Source: Dryomyza anilis
Taxonomy: Eukaryota > Arthropoda > Insecta > Diptera > Dryomyzidae
Direction of reading: 5' to 3'
Assembly: GCA_951804985.1 (NCBI GenBank)
Contig: OX638134.1
Location: forward strand, 7,262,790-7,326,789
DNA length: 64,000 bases
The notes under the pieces were generated by a model that made no database searches, was not told where the DNA came from, and saw nothing but the letters and a program-made list of their open reading frames with translations. Below are positions 35,531 through 47,810 of this stretch, piece after piece (position 1 is the first letter of the stretch; each line of letters starts with the position of its first letter). A program made the translations under genes and the position numbers.

Positions 35531-36010
35531 TACTACTTTTCCTATGTTGAAAGTGCATATTTTCCGATGGAAAAAAATTAGTAATTTCGATTGTTATTTT
35601 GTATTATTTTGAACAAAAATAAATCTTTTTCTTGTTTATAATTAGATTCTAAGTACTAAAATTATTGTTTAAAAAAATCAAAATTTCCCAAGTTAAAATA
35701 TAAATATCTTAAAAACGTATTGGGGTATTTACATTTGTTAGTATATTCAAATTAGTCTTGACTATTTAAAAGAAACATAGTTTAAAGATTTTTGAAAAAC
35801 TAAATTTGTATGATTCTGTAATTTATTTATTCTCAAAAATGGTGTGCGAAAAGTAGTACTCGTAGAACAAACATCACTATTAAAAGGGTACTGAGTCGCT
35901 TAATAAACAACAGCGTTGTCTTAATTGAAGTTTGTACGTTATAATTTTTCCTTTAATCATTTTCCCTTAAGTTTATTAATTTGAATAAGTGCCTAAATAC
36001 GTTTCGTATA
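35531..36010. other. AT-rich non-coding, nothing recognised
   Basis: AT-rich DNA between two repeat arrays, with no gene or bounded element. Confidence 0.4.
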
Positions 36011-36760
36011 GCAGAATTTGAGTTCTAAGATTTGCAAGAAATACAAGACTCTTCTTCTTAATGCAAGAACAAGTTCAAGCTGTCGATGCAAGAACAAGAA
36101 CGATCTGCCGATGCAAGAACAAGAACGACACCTGCAAGAGCAAGAACACGAGAAAGACGACCATAGCAGTATTTGACTTCTAACATTTGCAAGAAATACA
36201 AGACTCTTCTTGATGCAAGAACAAGTTCGAGCTGCCGATGCAAAAACAAGATCGACCTGCTGACGACACCTACAAGAGCAAGAACACGAACAAGACGACC
36301 ATATCTAGTTTTGGTTCTTGTTCTTGCATTTGTTCATCACTACTTTTTTTTCCTTACTTTTATATATGATATGTGCTATTTTTATTTTTTGTATATTTTT
36401 TTTTTTATTTAATTTCCATACTACTTTTATTAAATTAAAGAATTATTTATAAATTCATACAATTTTGGATGGTTTCCGGTAATTTTATTTTTTATGGAAT
36501 TAAAAAATATTTACCTATTATTATTTAAAAAAAAAAATACAAAACTCTTGAAGTAAAAACGAAATCTTCTGCTGGTGCAAGAACTTCTTCGATGCAAGAA
36601 CAAGAACGACACTGCAAAAACAATAGAACGAAAAAGGATACCATGTCTTGTTCTTGTTTTGGTTCTTGTTCTTGCATATGTTCATCACTACTTATTCTTT
36701 TTTCTTTTTTTTATATAGTAAGAAATATATTACTATTTTATAGTACTACATATTTTAATT
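36011..36760. repeat. CAAGAACAAGAAC repeat units (three copies)
   Basis: A composite unit holds GATGCAAGAACAAG repeats followed by the inverted words GGTTCTTGTTCTTGC and then TTCATCACTACT. Copies start near 36011 and 36166 (155 bp apart, sharing TTTGCAAGAAATACAAGACT), with a third from about 36560. The first ends early and lacks the inverted tail. CAAGAACAAGAAC and GTTCTTGTTCTTG in one unit can form a hairpin. A fourth copy lies beyond the mini-me insertion, at 37740-37990. Confidence 0.75.
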
Positions 36761-37430
36761 ATACCCTACACTAAGAGTGAAAGGGTATATTCAGTTTGGT
36801 ACGCCGTTTGTAACACCCAGAAGAAAGCATCTCCGGTATGGAAAAGTATATATATTCTTGATCAGCATGACCTCCTGAGTCGATTTAGCGATGTCCGTCT
36901 GTCCGTCTGTCTGTCCGTCTGTCTGTCTGTCCGTCTGTCCGTCTGTCTGTCTGTTGAAATCCCTAAGACTTTTAAAATTGAAGAGCTAGATAAATGAAAC
37001 TTATAACTTAGATTACTAATATACCTACGCTGTATGTGCGAAAAAATTGGCGAGATCGGTCCATGGTGACCTATGATCCGACCACTTATGTTCAAATACC
37101 ACATATAAAATGTACATATAAAGATCAATTTTTATGTATACGTGCTTAGGTAAACTTTGTTGGTCAAATATATATTGACATCATGCTCAAATACATGATA
37201 ATAATGTTTTCCGGCGAAAAGACTTGTGGTTCACAAAAAAAAAAATCGAAATTCGGTACACCTACCCATTTGTAAATATGGGTATCAAATGAATGGAAAT
37301 TCTTCAGCGATTGAATGTTTGTAGTTATTTTCAGGATTCGTATACCCTGGTGACCTATATATCACTTTGAATGGTAACCACACATATGTGTAGGGTATTT
37401 ATAGTCGGCTTAGACCGACTATAATTTTGA
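36761..37430 (+). mobile_element. mini-me / DINE-1-type dipteran element
   Basis: It begins ATACCCTACACTAAGAGTGA and AGGGTAT. A TATATATA stretch (36850) is followed by the core TTCTTGATCAGCATGACC ... GAGTCGATTTAGC, then a (GTCY)n tract at about 36893-36953. Published mini-me elements of Diptera carry TA-rich and GTCY microsatellite regions around such a conserved core (established knowledge, recalled). The right end has a hairpin, TATAGTCGG and CCGACTATA around a 6-base loop near 37408-37431, in line with the Helitron-like relationship proposed for these elements. No coding region is present. It splits an array of CAAGAA repeat units. Confidence 0.8.
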
Positions 37431-37739
37431 TAATCCTAACTATCATAATTACACCTACTTTAAAATTTCCCATGTGATCTAACCTTCCCAACTGGTTTTT
37501 TTTTATATTTTTTGATTATTCGTACTATTGTTGGTTGTATATTCTATACTACTTCTATACTACAAAAACAATATTTTTATTTATATTTAATCTTTTTTTT
37601 TGTATTTTCCGTATTATTTTTTGTATATTTCGTACATAAATATATTTCGTACATAAAAGAAGTACGTAAAAAAAGAAGTACGTAAAAAAAAAAGAAGTAC
37701 GTAAATAAAAAAAGAAGTACGTAAATAAAACATTTTTAA
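37431..37739. repeat. AT-rich DNA with a GAAGTACGTAAA minisatellite
   Basis: Mostly AT-rich. At about 37630-37735 a short array of AAAGAAGTACGTAAAWA units, 17-22 bp with variable A runs, is repeated about four times after two TATTTCGTACATAAA copies. Confidence 0.7.
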
Positions 37740-37995
37740 AGCAAGAACAAGTTCGACTTGCCGATGCAAGAACAAGAATGATGTAAGAACAAAAATGACC
37801 GAACGAAAAAGACTACCATATCTGGCTTTGGTTTGTGTTCTTGCATTTGTTCATCACTACTAATTTTTTTTGTATATATTGTTTAGTGTACTATTTTTGG
37901 TGGTACCTACGTATTTTCCATACAACTGCTTTATTTTTAAAAAATATTTATAAATGTTCATACAAATTTTGTGGTTTTCGATATTTTTTTTTTTT
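37740..37995. repeat. Fourth CAAGAA repeat unit, right of mini-me
   Basis: The same unit as at 36166-36560: GCAAGAACAAGTTCGACTTG, CCATATCTGGYTTTGGTT, TTCTTGCATTTGTTCATCAC, then a T-rich tail with TTATAAATKTTCATACAA. It shows that the array continued past the mini-me insertion point. Confidence 0.65.
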
Positions 37996-38425
37996 TTGTA
38001 TTTCCAATTGTTTTATTTTGTTAATCATACTTTTATTTTTTTTTTATATCTATTTATGATATATTATAATATAAAAAAACATATTTAAAATTTCTCGTAG
38101 ACAATACATTCCACATTTTGTTTACATACCTATCGACACTACACTTTATTTACACAAAAAATATCATAAAATACTACAATGCTCTAGCTGTCGCCCAATT
38201 ATTTGCTTTCATTTTGCAAACACTTCTTCTTTTTTGTATTTTTTTTTACGTGACAATTGCTTCAAGCAAATAGCCGCGCGCAATTCCATAGAAATCTATA
38301 AAATATAAATATAGTAAATTTGTTTAAACAATTTATATGTTTTATACAATTTTCTGAAATCATCATCAACGTAATCGTTTGCCGTCGTCGTCGTTCTCGT
38401 CGTTTTACATATGACTCTGTTTCTA
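37996..38425. other. Non-coding, partly GC-richer
   Basis: AT-rich with more complex patches (AGCAAATAGCCGCGCGCAATTC near 38265 and GCCGTCGTCGTCGTTCTCGTCG near 38382). No gene or element is supported. Confidence 0.4.
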
Positions 38426-38429
38426 TTAA

Positions 38430-38576
38430 CCCTTTAAAGCTTTTGTACACAAACGAGGTCACGAGATCTAAAATGAGAATATATTCTACAGCACTCTTTC
38501 ATATAACAATTTTAATATATTTTATATATTATAATATTGATTTATTTTATATTTTTTTATAACCGCCCTTAATGGG
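38430..38576. mobile_element. piggyBac-like MITE, 147 bp, TTAA flanks
   Basis: Exact TTAA at 38426-38429 and 38577-38580 brackets an element that starts CCCTTTAAAGC and ends CGCCCTTAATGGG. The ends are therefore CCCWTTAA inverted repeats. TTAA duplication with CCC tips is the signature of piggyBac-type elements. The 147-bp interior is AT-rich and non-coding, so it would need a transposase in trans. The TIRs are short, so chance is not excluded. A second TTAATGGGTTAA lies near 44404. Confidence 0.5.
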
Positions 38577-38580
38577 TTAA

Positions 38581-38925
38581 TGTCTCTCTTTAGTTAGTGA
38601 GTTACTGCGTGAGTGAGTGCATTATGACAGCGAAGGTCATATAAAAGTACATACTATGTAATCTCGAGTATGATAATAAGATTAAAAAATATATATATTG
38701 TAAATTATCTGCTGTATGTGTAACTACTTACTTATTATTGATTGTTAATTTAGAATATCTATTGACAGCTGCTATTTTTAGAAATATAAAACAAAATAAT
38801 ATATATATACTATAATTTTTGTATTTTTCTTTTCTTTGCAGGTTGGTGCCGTTTAGAGTATATGCTAATTATCACATTACATACATTAACAAGTAAAGTA
38901 CCCCTACAATTTACAATCACTATAA
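38581..38925. other. Non-coding; possible splice acceptor at 38841
   Basis: AT-rich with a good pyrimidine tract and acceptor, TTTTCTTTTCTTTGCAG, ending at 38841. The following sequence has no sustained frame, and a GTAAAG lies about 50 bp downstream. A tiny non-coding exon is conceivable but unsupported. Confidence 0.25.
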
Positions 38926-39960
38926 TTAGGGCAATGGCGAACAGATGCCGTCTTTACACGGAACGAAGAAATTAGAATCAAGTAGAAATATTTCTTAGAA
39001 TTAAGAAGAATATTTACGATTCGCTACTTTTTGATAATCATGAACTGCTGTGAATCAAGAAAAATATTCATGACTACTTTCCACTTAACTTCTGCGACTC
39101 AAGATGAACCTTAGCGATTACTTTTTTCTTAGTTTTGCGATTCAAAACTTTTTTGATAGATTTTTTTTAATAACCACGTAATTAACTTCTGCTAATCAAG
39201 TAGAATATTTGCGATAAACTTTGTCATAACAAAATAGCTCAATTTAAGTTGAATTCTGTTGCATGCCAAAACATTAAAAATATATTATTCACGATTACAT
39301 TTTTGATAGTCTTGAACTTCACTTCTACGACTCAAGAAGAATATTAGCCATTACTTTTGAAGTAATGAAGAATCAAGAAGTTTATTCTTGACACATTTTT
39401 TTTTAGTAACAAAACTAACTTCTGCGAATCAAGAAGAAATGTCGCGATTACTATTTTGGAAATCATGAACTAAACTACTGCAACTCAAGAAGAATATTCT
39501 AGTTATATTTTTTTTTTCTTTTAATTCAAGACAAATATTCAAAATTACATTTTTAATAGTCACAGCAAACATCTTCTTTGAATCAAGAAGAATATTTGTT
39601 TTTAATGCCACAAACTTAACTTCTTTGACAGCCACAACTTTAACATTTTCGAATCAAGAGGAATATTTGCATTAAATTTTGAGAAAGCCATGAACTGGAT
39701 ATATTTTTTCTAGACATATTCTTTTAGTTGCGAAATTAACTTCTGCGAATCAAGAAGAAATTTCTTGATTACTATTTTGGAAACCATGAACTTAACTACT
39801 GCGACTCAAGCAGAATATTCTTCTATTATTTAAATCAAGGCAAATATTCAAAATTACATTTTTAATTGTCACGAAAAAAAAACCTTCTTTGAATCAAGCG
39901 AAAACTTTCTTGTTAACCAAAAAGTTTAAAATCAAGAATATAAGTAGAATTTTGATTGAT
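38926..39960. repeat. Degenerate GAATCAAGAAGAATATT repeat with 320-bp duplication
   Basis: Irregular repeats of TTCTGCGAATCAAGAAGAA, ATATTCGCGATTAC and CATGAACTTAACTTCTG over about 1 kb. The blocks near 39420-39600 and 39740-39900 are homologous with a 320-bp offset, sharing GATTACTATTTTGGAAA and ATATTCAAAATTACATTTTT. Non-coding. Confidence 0.75.
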
Positions 39961-40395
39961 ATTAGTGAAAGTACTAATTTATATTAATTTCTTTCTTTAT
40001 TTTATAAGTTTATTTCGCTACGTATTTGTCATGATTTTATCAAACTTAATGAAAATAAAATTTTAAAATTTAACTATTGCTCTACATCTTTTGAATTTAT
40101 TTATTTTAAATATATTATTAAACAACACAATACATAAGCCTAACATTTTTTGTTGTCCTCCTAATTTTATATAATTCAATCTATATTTTTAATTGCGAAA
40201 GATTTATTTTGCACAAAATGCACTTCTTAATAAATGCCTATTATTATTTTAAGCACTTGGCATAAAGTCTCTTTAGAGCAAGTGTCACAAAATATGCAGA
40301 TTTACATTGACGTCATTAAATATTGCAATGCGCAGCTGTTTCTGCAATATATTTGTCTCCTATTCTAAAATCAAACTACTACACAGAGAGAAAAC
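39961..40395. other. AT-rich DNA with a complex patch holding TGACGTCA
   Basis: 40240-40360 is more complex than its surroundings and contains the CRE-like palindrome TGACGTCA (about 40309-40316) and GCGCAGCTGTTTCTGC, which includes an E-box CAGCTG. It could be a regulatory patch. No gene is seen. Confidence 0.35.
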
Positions 40396-41110
40396 AAATT
40401 TATAATTACGACAAACAGTATATAAATTATAGTTTATAAATAGAATAAATGACTAATATTTAAAATAATTTTGTCAATAATAGAAAAGATGCAATTTTTA
40501 TATTTAATGATTACAATATGCAGATGATTGTTTCAAAAAATTAAATACATTGATGTTGTTTGTAAAAACTATAATATGATTGATAGTAACAATATCATAA
40601 TTTCTGCAATTATGCAATTACTATGTGCATGATTGTAAAATAATATTGTAATTCATATAACTAATGATTCCATTTTATGAGTAGAATAGTTAATGATATT
40701 GTTAAAAAAACGTATAGTTTAAAAAAGTCCAATGATTAATAATTGCCAGAATTATATTTTGATTGATATTAATAATAACATGATAAATGTAATCATGCAA
40801 TGACAAATGACTTTGTCATTCATATAATGATTAGAATTGTTAATGATTGAATCAAAATATAAAATCCAATGATTGTTGATTGTGAATATTATATTATGAT
40901 TGATACTAATAATACCATAATTCCTGCAATTAGTAATTGTATGATTAATAGATGATTTTGGCAGTCATATAATGAATAATTAACTAGAGTGATTGAATTT
41001 TATGACTAGAACAGTCAATGATTGTGTCAATAAAGTAGTCCAATGATTTATGTTTGTCAGAATTATATTATGATTGATATAAATAACGTGATTTCCACAA
41101 TCACATTTTT
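40396..41110. repeat. Degenerate TATGATTGATAnTAATAA repeat, ~140-190-bp spacing
   Basis: A composite unit containing ATTATRTTATGATTGATA, AATAAYACCATAATTYCTGCAAT and CATATAATGAWTAGAAT recurs with anchors near 40577, 40768, 40906 and 41076. Units are diverged and of unequal length. Non-coding. Confidence 0.65.
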
Positions 41111-41560
41111 CAAAATTTGCGATTGGTCAGAAAAACATCTTAAATCTTTCCACTCTCAACGTAATTACTTCAATCATGTTGTACGATTGCCACAAACATA
41201 AAAACAAGTTTCTATTTAAAGTTTAATTTTTTTCTCTGCATGCACATATTGCCTACCTGCCTGTGCGCTCTATATTTAGCTGCTGTTGTTGCTGCAAAAT
41301 CCTGTTTAGCTGCTCTTTAATTAATGCTCATCTAATGAATTGCATTGTAGCTTGTCATAAATGTTTGTACAGCAAATTTTAATTAAAGCCAAGTGCGCCA
41401 ATTTAACCTATACAAATGAAAGAATAACAACAACAACTGCATATATTGACTATGACAACAACAAACACCTTTTAGTGATGTGATGATTTCTAACTGGTTT
41501 TCATAGCAAACATCTTTAACACATTAAGTTTCGTTTCGCATAAACTACTTATATATTGAG
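41111..41560. other. Complex block, candidate conserved non-coding element
   Basis: 41210-41500 is of clearly higher complexity (CTACCTGCCTGTGCGCTC, GCTGCTGTTGTTGCTGC, TAATTAATGCTCATCTAATG, AAGCCAAGTGCGCCAATTTA). It includes TAATTAAT-type homeodomain-like words and sits between two repeat arrays. This is consistent with, but does not prove, an intronic or intergenic enhancer. Confidence 0.35.
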
Positions 41561-41561
41561 G

Positions 41562-42745
41562 CTATGAGATACTTTCAGATACTATAGTTCAGATACTGTA
41601 TCTCAGAGATGGAATATTCGATGTGGTAACTATGAGATTGTCGCTAAGATACTCTGTACCTCTGATATTTTTTCTCGGATACTTTATCTCAGATACTTCA
41701 TATATAGATACAATTCTCATATAGATACAATACATTTCAAATACTTCAGCATTTCAGATACTTCATCTCAGATACTGTATCTCAGATATTTTATCACAGA
41801 TACTGTATCTCACATACTGTATCTCAGATACTGTATCTCAGATATGGAATATCCGAAGTGGTAACTATGAGATACTTCAGCATTTCAAATACTTCATCTC
41901 AGATACTGTATCTCAGATATTTTTTAACAGATACTGTATCTCAGATATTGTGTCTATCTCAGATACAGTATTTCAGATACTTCATCTCAGCTACAATATC
42001 TCAGATACTGTATCTCAGATACTGCATCTCAGATACTGTATTTCAGATACTTTATCTCAGATACTGCCTGTCGGCTATTGTATCTGAAATATTGTAACTC
42101 AGATACTGTATGTCCGATATTTTATCATAGATACTGTATCTCATATACTGTATCTCAGATATTGTATCTATTTCAGATACAGTATTACAGATACTTCATC
42201 TCAGATACTGTATCTCATATAGTGTATCTCAGATACTGCATCTCAGAATCTGTATCTCAGATACTGTATTTCAGAAACTGTATATCAGATACTGTATCTC
42301 AGATACTGTATCTCATAAACTGATACTGTATCTCATAAACTGATACTGTATCGCAGTTATCGTATCTCAGATACTGTATCTCAGATACTGTATTTCAAAT
42401 TCTGTATATCAGATACTGTATTTCTGATACTGTATTTCTGATACTGCATCGTATATACTGTAATTATATATATATTGTCAGGTACTGTATTTCTTATACT
42501 AGTATCTCAGATACTGTATCTCAGATACTGTATCTCAGATACTGTATCTCAGATACTGTATCTCAGTTACTGTATCTCAGATTCAGTATCCCAGATACAG
42601 TTTTTCAGATACTGTATTTCAGATATTTAATCTCAGTTACTGTATTTCAAATATGCATCTCAGATACTGTATCTTATATATTGTCAGGTACTGTATCTCA
42701 GTTTTTATATATCTGATAGTGAATAACGTATCTCAGATACTGTAT
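41562..42745. repeat. 14-bp minisatellite ATCTCAGATACTGT
   Basis: About 1.2 kb of a 14-bp unit, ATCTCAGATACTGT, with many single-base variants (ATTTCAGATACTTC, ATCTCATATACTGT) and short interruptions. Two halves share the longer phrase GGTAACTATGAGATACTTC-like near 41625 and 41860. Two frames through the array translate to SQILYLRYC-like strings and are not genes. Confidence 0.9.
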
Positions 42746-43860
42746 CTTCTTGGTAACAACGCAGTTTTGTTCTAATTTTGTTTTTAATGCGTTTTTGGCT
42801 AGCAACCAATGCAATAGATTTATTTCCCAATAAATTGCCAAGTATTAGTAGCAATAGCACTGCAAAAAGTCACTACATCTATGTATCTGAGCAGCAATCA
42901 CATGCTGCTCATCTTCGTTGCAATAACAACAACATATCTCATAGATGCGTTTTGCAAAATTGCAGCTCGCCGTCACTACTTTTGCACATGTCTCGGAGAC
43001 TGCTATGTATTTGTTTTGTTTGTATGCGCTTTTTTTTTTGTTTTTGTTTTCTACTATTTATTTCTATATTTTTCACTGACTTTTAGTGCTTACTTTAGGC
43101 CATCCATAGCTGGGACGACGCTGACGACAAGTTTGTCGTGTTTGTATTTAGGGCGTTTACACACGAGACCCCATCATTCAATCAGTTGGAAAATAATTTT
43201 CATTTGCTGGCCTTTAATGCTTTAGTTTCTCTCAGGCTCTTTATATCTCTTACTCTCTCTCTATAGATCTATTTATATGTCTATCCAACTATATATTTTC
43301 CATCTATTTTCCGTTTTCCGTTTATTTTTTAAATTTTTTTATTTATCTTGGACTCGAAGTGGTTTCAAAATGTAGGGTCTGGAATAATGCGGAAAATGGT
43401 AATGTCTGGTGAAATTGGAAACAACGTATGAAACATTCGGAGTGTACAAATCATAAAGAAAAATCTTAATTTTTGTTTATAAAAAAGAAGAGTTTCCGGT
43501 TTTGCTATGGTCCTTATTTGGTCTATATGAGTTGCTTTCGTCACCACCATAACTTTCCAATTAGTTTTCCGTCCATTTATATTTAAGGTTTTTTCTTAAT
43601 TTCACTTGCCAACATTTTTGGATGGTTCCAGACAGTTTAGAAATTTTTGTATGCAAAGATTTTAAGCAGACAAAGTCAAAGTTTGAATCAATAATAGTCT
43701 GGTTTCTGCTCTTTCCCAAAATATAACGGGAATCTCTGCATAAAATTCCTGTAAATTTGATAATGGATCTATAAACTTTCAACAAACTTTCATTTATTTA
43801 TAATCTAAAACTTTTTAATTTTTAATTTGTTCTGTTTTATATGCACCGAAAAATTACTGT
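42746..43860. other. Complex non-coding block
   Basis: 42750-43240 is more complex than average (GGCTAGCAACCAATGCAATAG, GCAGCTCGCCGTCACTAC, TCTCGGAGACTGC). 43360-43800 is moderate. Open frames at 42778-43225 and on the minus strand at 43365-43785 lack recognisable domains. The region could be regulatory or contain unrecognised exons. Confidence 0.3.
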
Positions 43861-45775
43861 TGTAAATTATACTACATTTATGTCTTTGTTTCGAAAAAAA
43901 AGTAGTTCTACTACATTTTGATCGTTTTTAAATACATTTGTATTTATTTAACATAATTTACCAACACATTGTATTAAAAATTCGATTTCTACATAGTACA
44001 GAAACTGTATGGTGTTGAGTCGTCAGAACTGATGATGCTTAGTGGTGCTTCCATCTCATCATCAGGATGTATATATTTCTATATGTATATATTTCTTTGT
44101 ATATTTTTTTTAGAGATAGAGGACACCTAAGTTTTGTACTTAATAAAAACAATTTTCGATTTTTCACTACCATAATTTTTATGAGCTATTTCCATTAAAC
44201 TTTGTCGAATTTTGTAAATTTGCATACTCTTAACCTGTGCATTACCAGCTTATATATGATCTCAAAAACTTATCTAAAAATCGTATTAATCTTTATTTAT
44301 CTTTTCATGAAAACAAATTCACGATAGCTGGCCGCCACACCTGGCTCATGCTTCTTTTTTCTCAGATTGCTATATTTTAGGGTATTATACTAACCAATCG
44401 TCGTTAATGGGTTAAATAACTCCGTTTACACAATAATTTCAAAGACATTTTTATTTATCGATAAAATGAATACTAATGTTATATAAAACTTCATTGTGCT
44501 TTGAAAAACTTGTATATTTTTTCAATCTTGTAGATTATTGTTGCATTTCGCAGAATTCAACCCTCTCTCATCAAGTTGCTTTCATCCACTTGATCTATAC
44601 CACTCCATCACTGTTACCCTAATGTAAATTTTATACGTAACCACTTTTATTACCTATCAACGCGGTAGCCTTTTTTTTTACAAAATAAAATACACCTTTT
44701 TCCGTTTGGTATTTATATTTCTTACATTTAAATCCACTTAAACAAAGCTGTAGTATTTTTTTGTTGCTTCTACTTTATTGTAGAAATTTTATCTCTTGTG
44801 CAATTTTAATATAATAAGCTGCTTATAGATTTTGCATTGATTGACATGATTGTCATACAATTCTATAGTTATTTTTTTGCAATTGTTGTACTGTAAAAAA
44901 ATAAAATAAAAATTGATTTATAGAATAAAATGCATTTTCTATGTAGTGCATGACACAGTCAATTATTTAAAAATACAAACGTTTTATATGAAACATTTCA
45001 AGAATGACAATATAAAAATTAAAATCTAAATTCAACGATAACTTAATTCTTTTATAAAAGAAAATGTTAATTGGTAAAAAATAAAGTATTAAGTATTAAA
45101 TAATTTTTACAATTTTTCAAATACATATATTTTTTTTTTAAGTTTTCCATCAAATTTCCATTATTATTTTCTGTGTAATTCTTAAGATTTTCTGTGTCCC
45201 ATAGACAGAACTTAAAAAAATATACTCAAGTTACTTTTTTACTTTTCATGTCCTTCATTTCTTTCCTTATTATTTAACATTTATTCAAATTACAACGCAT
45301 TGACCAAAACCTCTTATGTTGTGCCGTGTTTCTTTATCTGTTTTCAAGTGAGTGTGCTGTACGTTTCGATTTGAATCGAATACCATATCATTTAATTTCA
45401 TTAAACTCAACACTATCTGCAATTTTGTCATTTACTTGGTCAACAATTCAGCATTTATTTAATTGCAGTCATTTCAGTATCTTCGCATCTTTAATGGGTG
45501 GGCTCTGGACTAAACATATAATTTTTATCTCTACAATTTAATCTACAGTCTTCTCTAACTGCGTTTCATAGAGTGTAGAGAACATTTTTTTGGGGTTGAC
45601 TGAATTTGTAAGGGCTGCACACTATTCATCATTTAAACAGTTTACGGTATACCAAATTTTAGTTTGGGGGAGACATTTTTATGATTTTTTGAAGAATTTA
45701 AAGACATTTTGAAAGCATTTATATTTGTTCAATTAAAATAACTCTTTTTTTTGTACTAAAATCTCAACTTTTCAC
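43861..45775. other. AT-rich non-coding; possible piggyBac-type end
   Basis: Mostly AT-rich. TTAATGGGTTAA at about 44404-44415 matches the right end of the MITE at 38430-38576. An upstream TTAACCTGTGC near 44229 could be its decayed left end. 45310-45545 is more complex and has an open frame without recognisable content. Confidence 0.35.
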
Positions 45776-47585
45776 TAATTCAATTATTCACTAAAAATTA
45801 AATTTTTCACTAAAAATTAAATTTTTCACTTTTTCACTAAAAATTTAAATTTTAACTAAAAATTCAGTTTTCACTAAAAAAATTAATTTTTGACTAAAAA
45901 TTCAATTTTTCACTAAAAATTAAATTTTTCACTAAAAATTCAATTTTTCACTAAAAATTCAATTTTTCACTAAAAATTCAATTTTTCACTGAAAATTCCA
46001 TTTTTCACTAAAAATTCAATTTTTCACTAAAAATTCAATTTTTCACTAAAAATTCAATTTTTCACTAAAAATTCAATTTTTCACTAAAAATTCAATTTTT
46101 CACTAAAAATTCAATTTTTCACTAAATATTCAATTTTACTAAAAATTAAATTTTCACTAAAAATTAAATTTTTCACTAAAAATTAAATTTTTTCATTAAA
46201 ATTTCAATTTTTCATTAAAAATTAAATTTTTTTTACTAAAAATTCAATTTTTTACTAAAAATTCAATTTTTCACTAAAAATTCAATTTTTCACTAAAAAT
46301 TCAATTTATCACTAAAAATTCAATTTATCACTAAAAATTAAATTTTTCACTGAAAATTCAATTTTTCACTAAAAATTCAAATTTTCACTAAAAATTCAAA
46401 TTTTCACTAAAAATTCAAATTTTCACTAAAAATTCAAATTTTCACTAAAAATTCAATTTTTCACTAAAAATTCAATTTTTCACTAAAAATTCAATTTTTC
46501 ACTAAAAATTCAATTTTTCACTAAAAATTCAATTTTTCACTAAAAATTCAATTTTTCACTAAAAATTCAATTTTTCACTAAAAATTCAATTTTTCACTAA
46601 AAATTCAATTTTTCATTAAAAATTCAATTTTTTTTTTACTAAATATTCAATTTAAATTTTTCACTAAAAATTCAAATTTTCACTAAAAATTCAATTTTTC
46701 ACTAAAAATTCAATTATTCACTAAAAATTCAATTTTTCACTAAAAATTCAATTTTTCACTAAAAATTCAATTTTTCACTAAAAATTCAATTTTTCACTAA
46801 AAATTCAATTTTTCACTAAAAATTCAATTTTTCACTAAAAATTTAATTTTTCATCTAAAATTTTCACTGAAAATTTAATTTTTCACTGAAAATTCAATTT
46901 TTCACTAAAAATTTAACTTTTCACTAAAAATTCAATTTTCACTAAAAATTCAGTTTTCACTAAAAATTCAATTTTTCACTAAAAATTCAATTTTTCATTA
47001 AAAATTCAATTTAAATTTTTCACTAAAAATTCAATTTGTCACTAAAAATTCAATTTTTCACTAAAAATTCAATTTTTCACTAAAAATTAAATTTTTCATT
47101 AAAAATTTTCACTGAAAATTCAATTTTTCACTAAAAATTCAATTTTTTTACTAAAAATTCAATTTTTTTACTAAAAATTAAATTTTTCATTAAAAATTCA
47201 AATTTTCATTAAAAATTAAATTTTTCACTAAAAATTAAATTTTTCACTAAAAATTAAATTTTTCACTAAAAATTAAATATTTCACTAAAAATTAAATTTT
47301 TCTCTAGAAGTTCAAATTTTCACTGAAAATTCAGTTTTTCACTAAAAATTTAACTTTTCACTAAAAATTCAATTTTCACTCAAAAATTCAAATTTTTACT
47401 TAAAATTCAAATTTTCACTAAAAATTAAATTTTTCACTAAAAATTCAATTTTTCACTAACAATTCAATTTTCACTAAAAATTCAATTTTTCACTAAAAAT
47501 TTAATTTTTCACTGAAAATAAAAATTTTCACTAAAAATTCAATTTTTCACTAACAATTCAATTTTTCACTAAAAATTCATTTCAC
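45776..47585 (-). repeat. Satellite A inverted array, main part
   Basis: About 1.8 kb of the 19-bp monomer as its reverse complement (CACTAAAAATTCAATTTTT). Very regular cores lie at 45900-46120, 46440-46620 and 46730-46840, with homogeneous sub-blocks (CACTAAAAATTCAAATTTT near 46375-46440). There are recurrent junction words, TTCAATTTAAATTTTTCAC near 46649 and 47007. The array is interrupted at 47586 by a MITE and resumes after it. Confidence 0.9.
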
Positions 47586-47588
47586 TAA

Positions 47589-47810
47589 TGCTTGGTTTGC
47601 ACTCTGTCATTTTGTGTCAGTTTCATGTTCGAAAATTTCTCAAATTTGTTGTTTTTCGATATGGCAAAGTTCTAAAAAAATGCCAACATGTTGGCATTTT
47701 GCTATCGACTGATATGGTTAATGAACATTTTAATTTGGACAGTTTCTGCGTCCCAATCATAATATAAAGAAAACCAATATGACACAAAATGACATAGTGA
47801 AAACCAGGCA
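47589..47810. mobile_element. MITE M4, 222 bp, TAA target duplication
   Basis: The ends are inverted repeats of about 32 bp: TGCTTGGTTTGCACTCTGTC then ATTTTGTGTCA at the left, and the complement (TGACACAAAATGACATAGTG then AAAACCAGGCA) at the right. TAA lies immediately outside both ends (47586-47588, 47811-47813). A 3-bp TWA duplication is typical of PIF/Harbinger elements. The interior is non-coding. It is inserted inside the inverted satellite A array, so it is younger than that array. An older copy is at 26919-27145. Confidence 0.8.
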
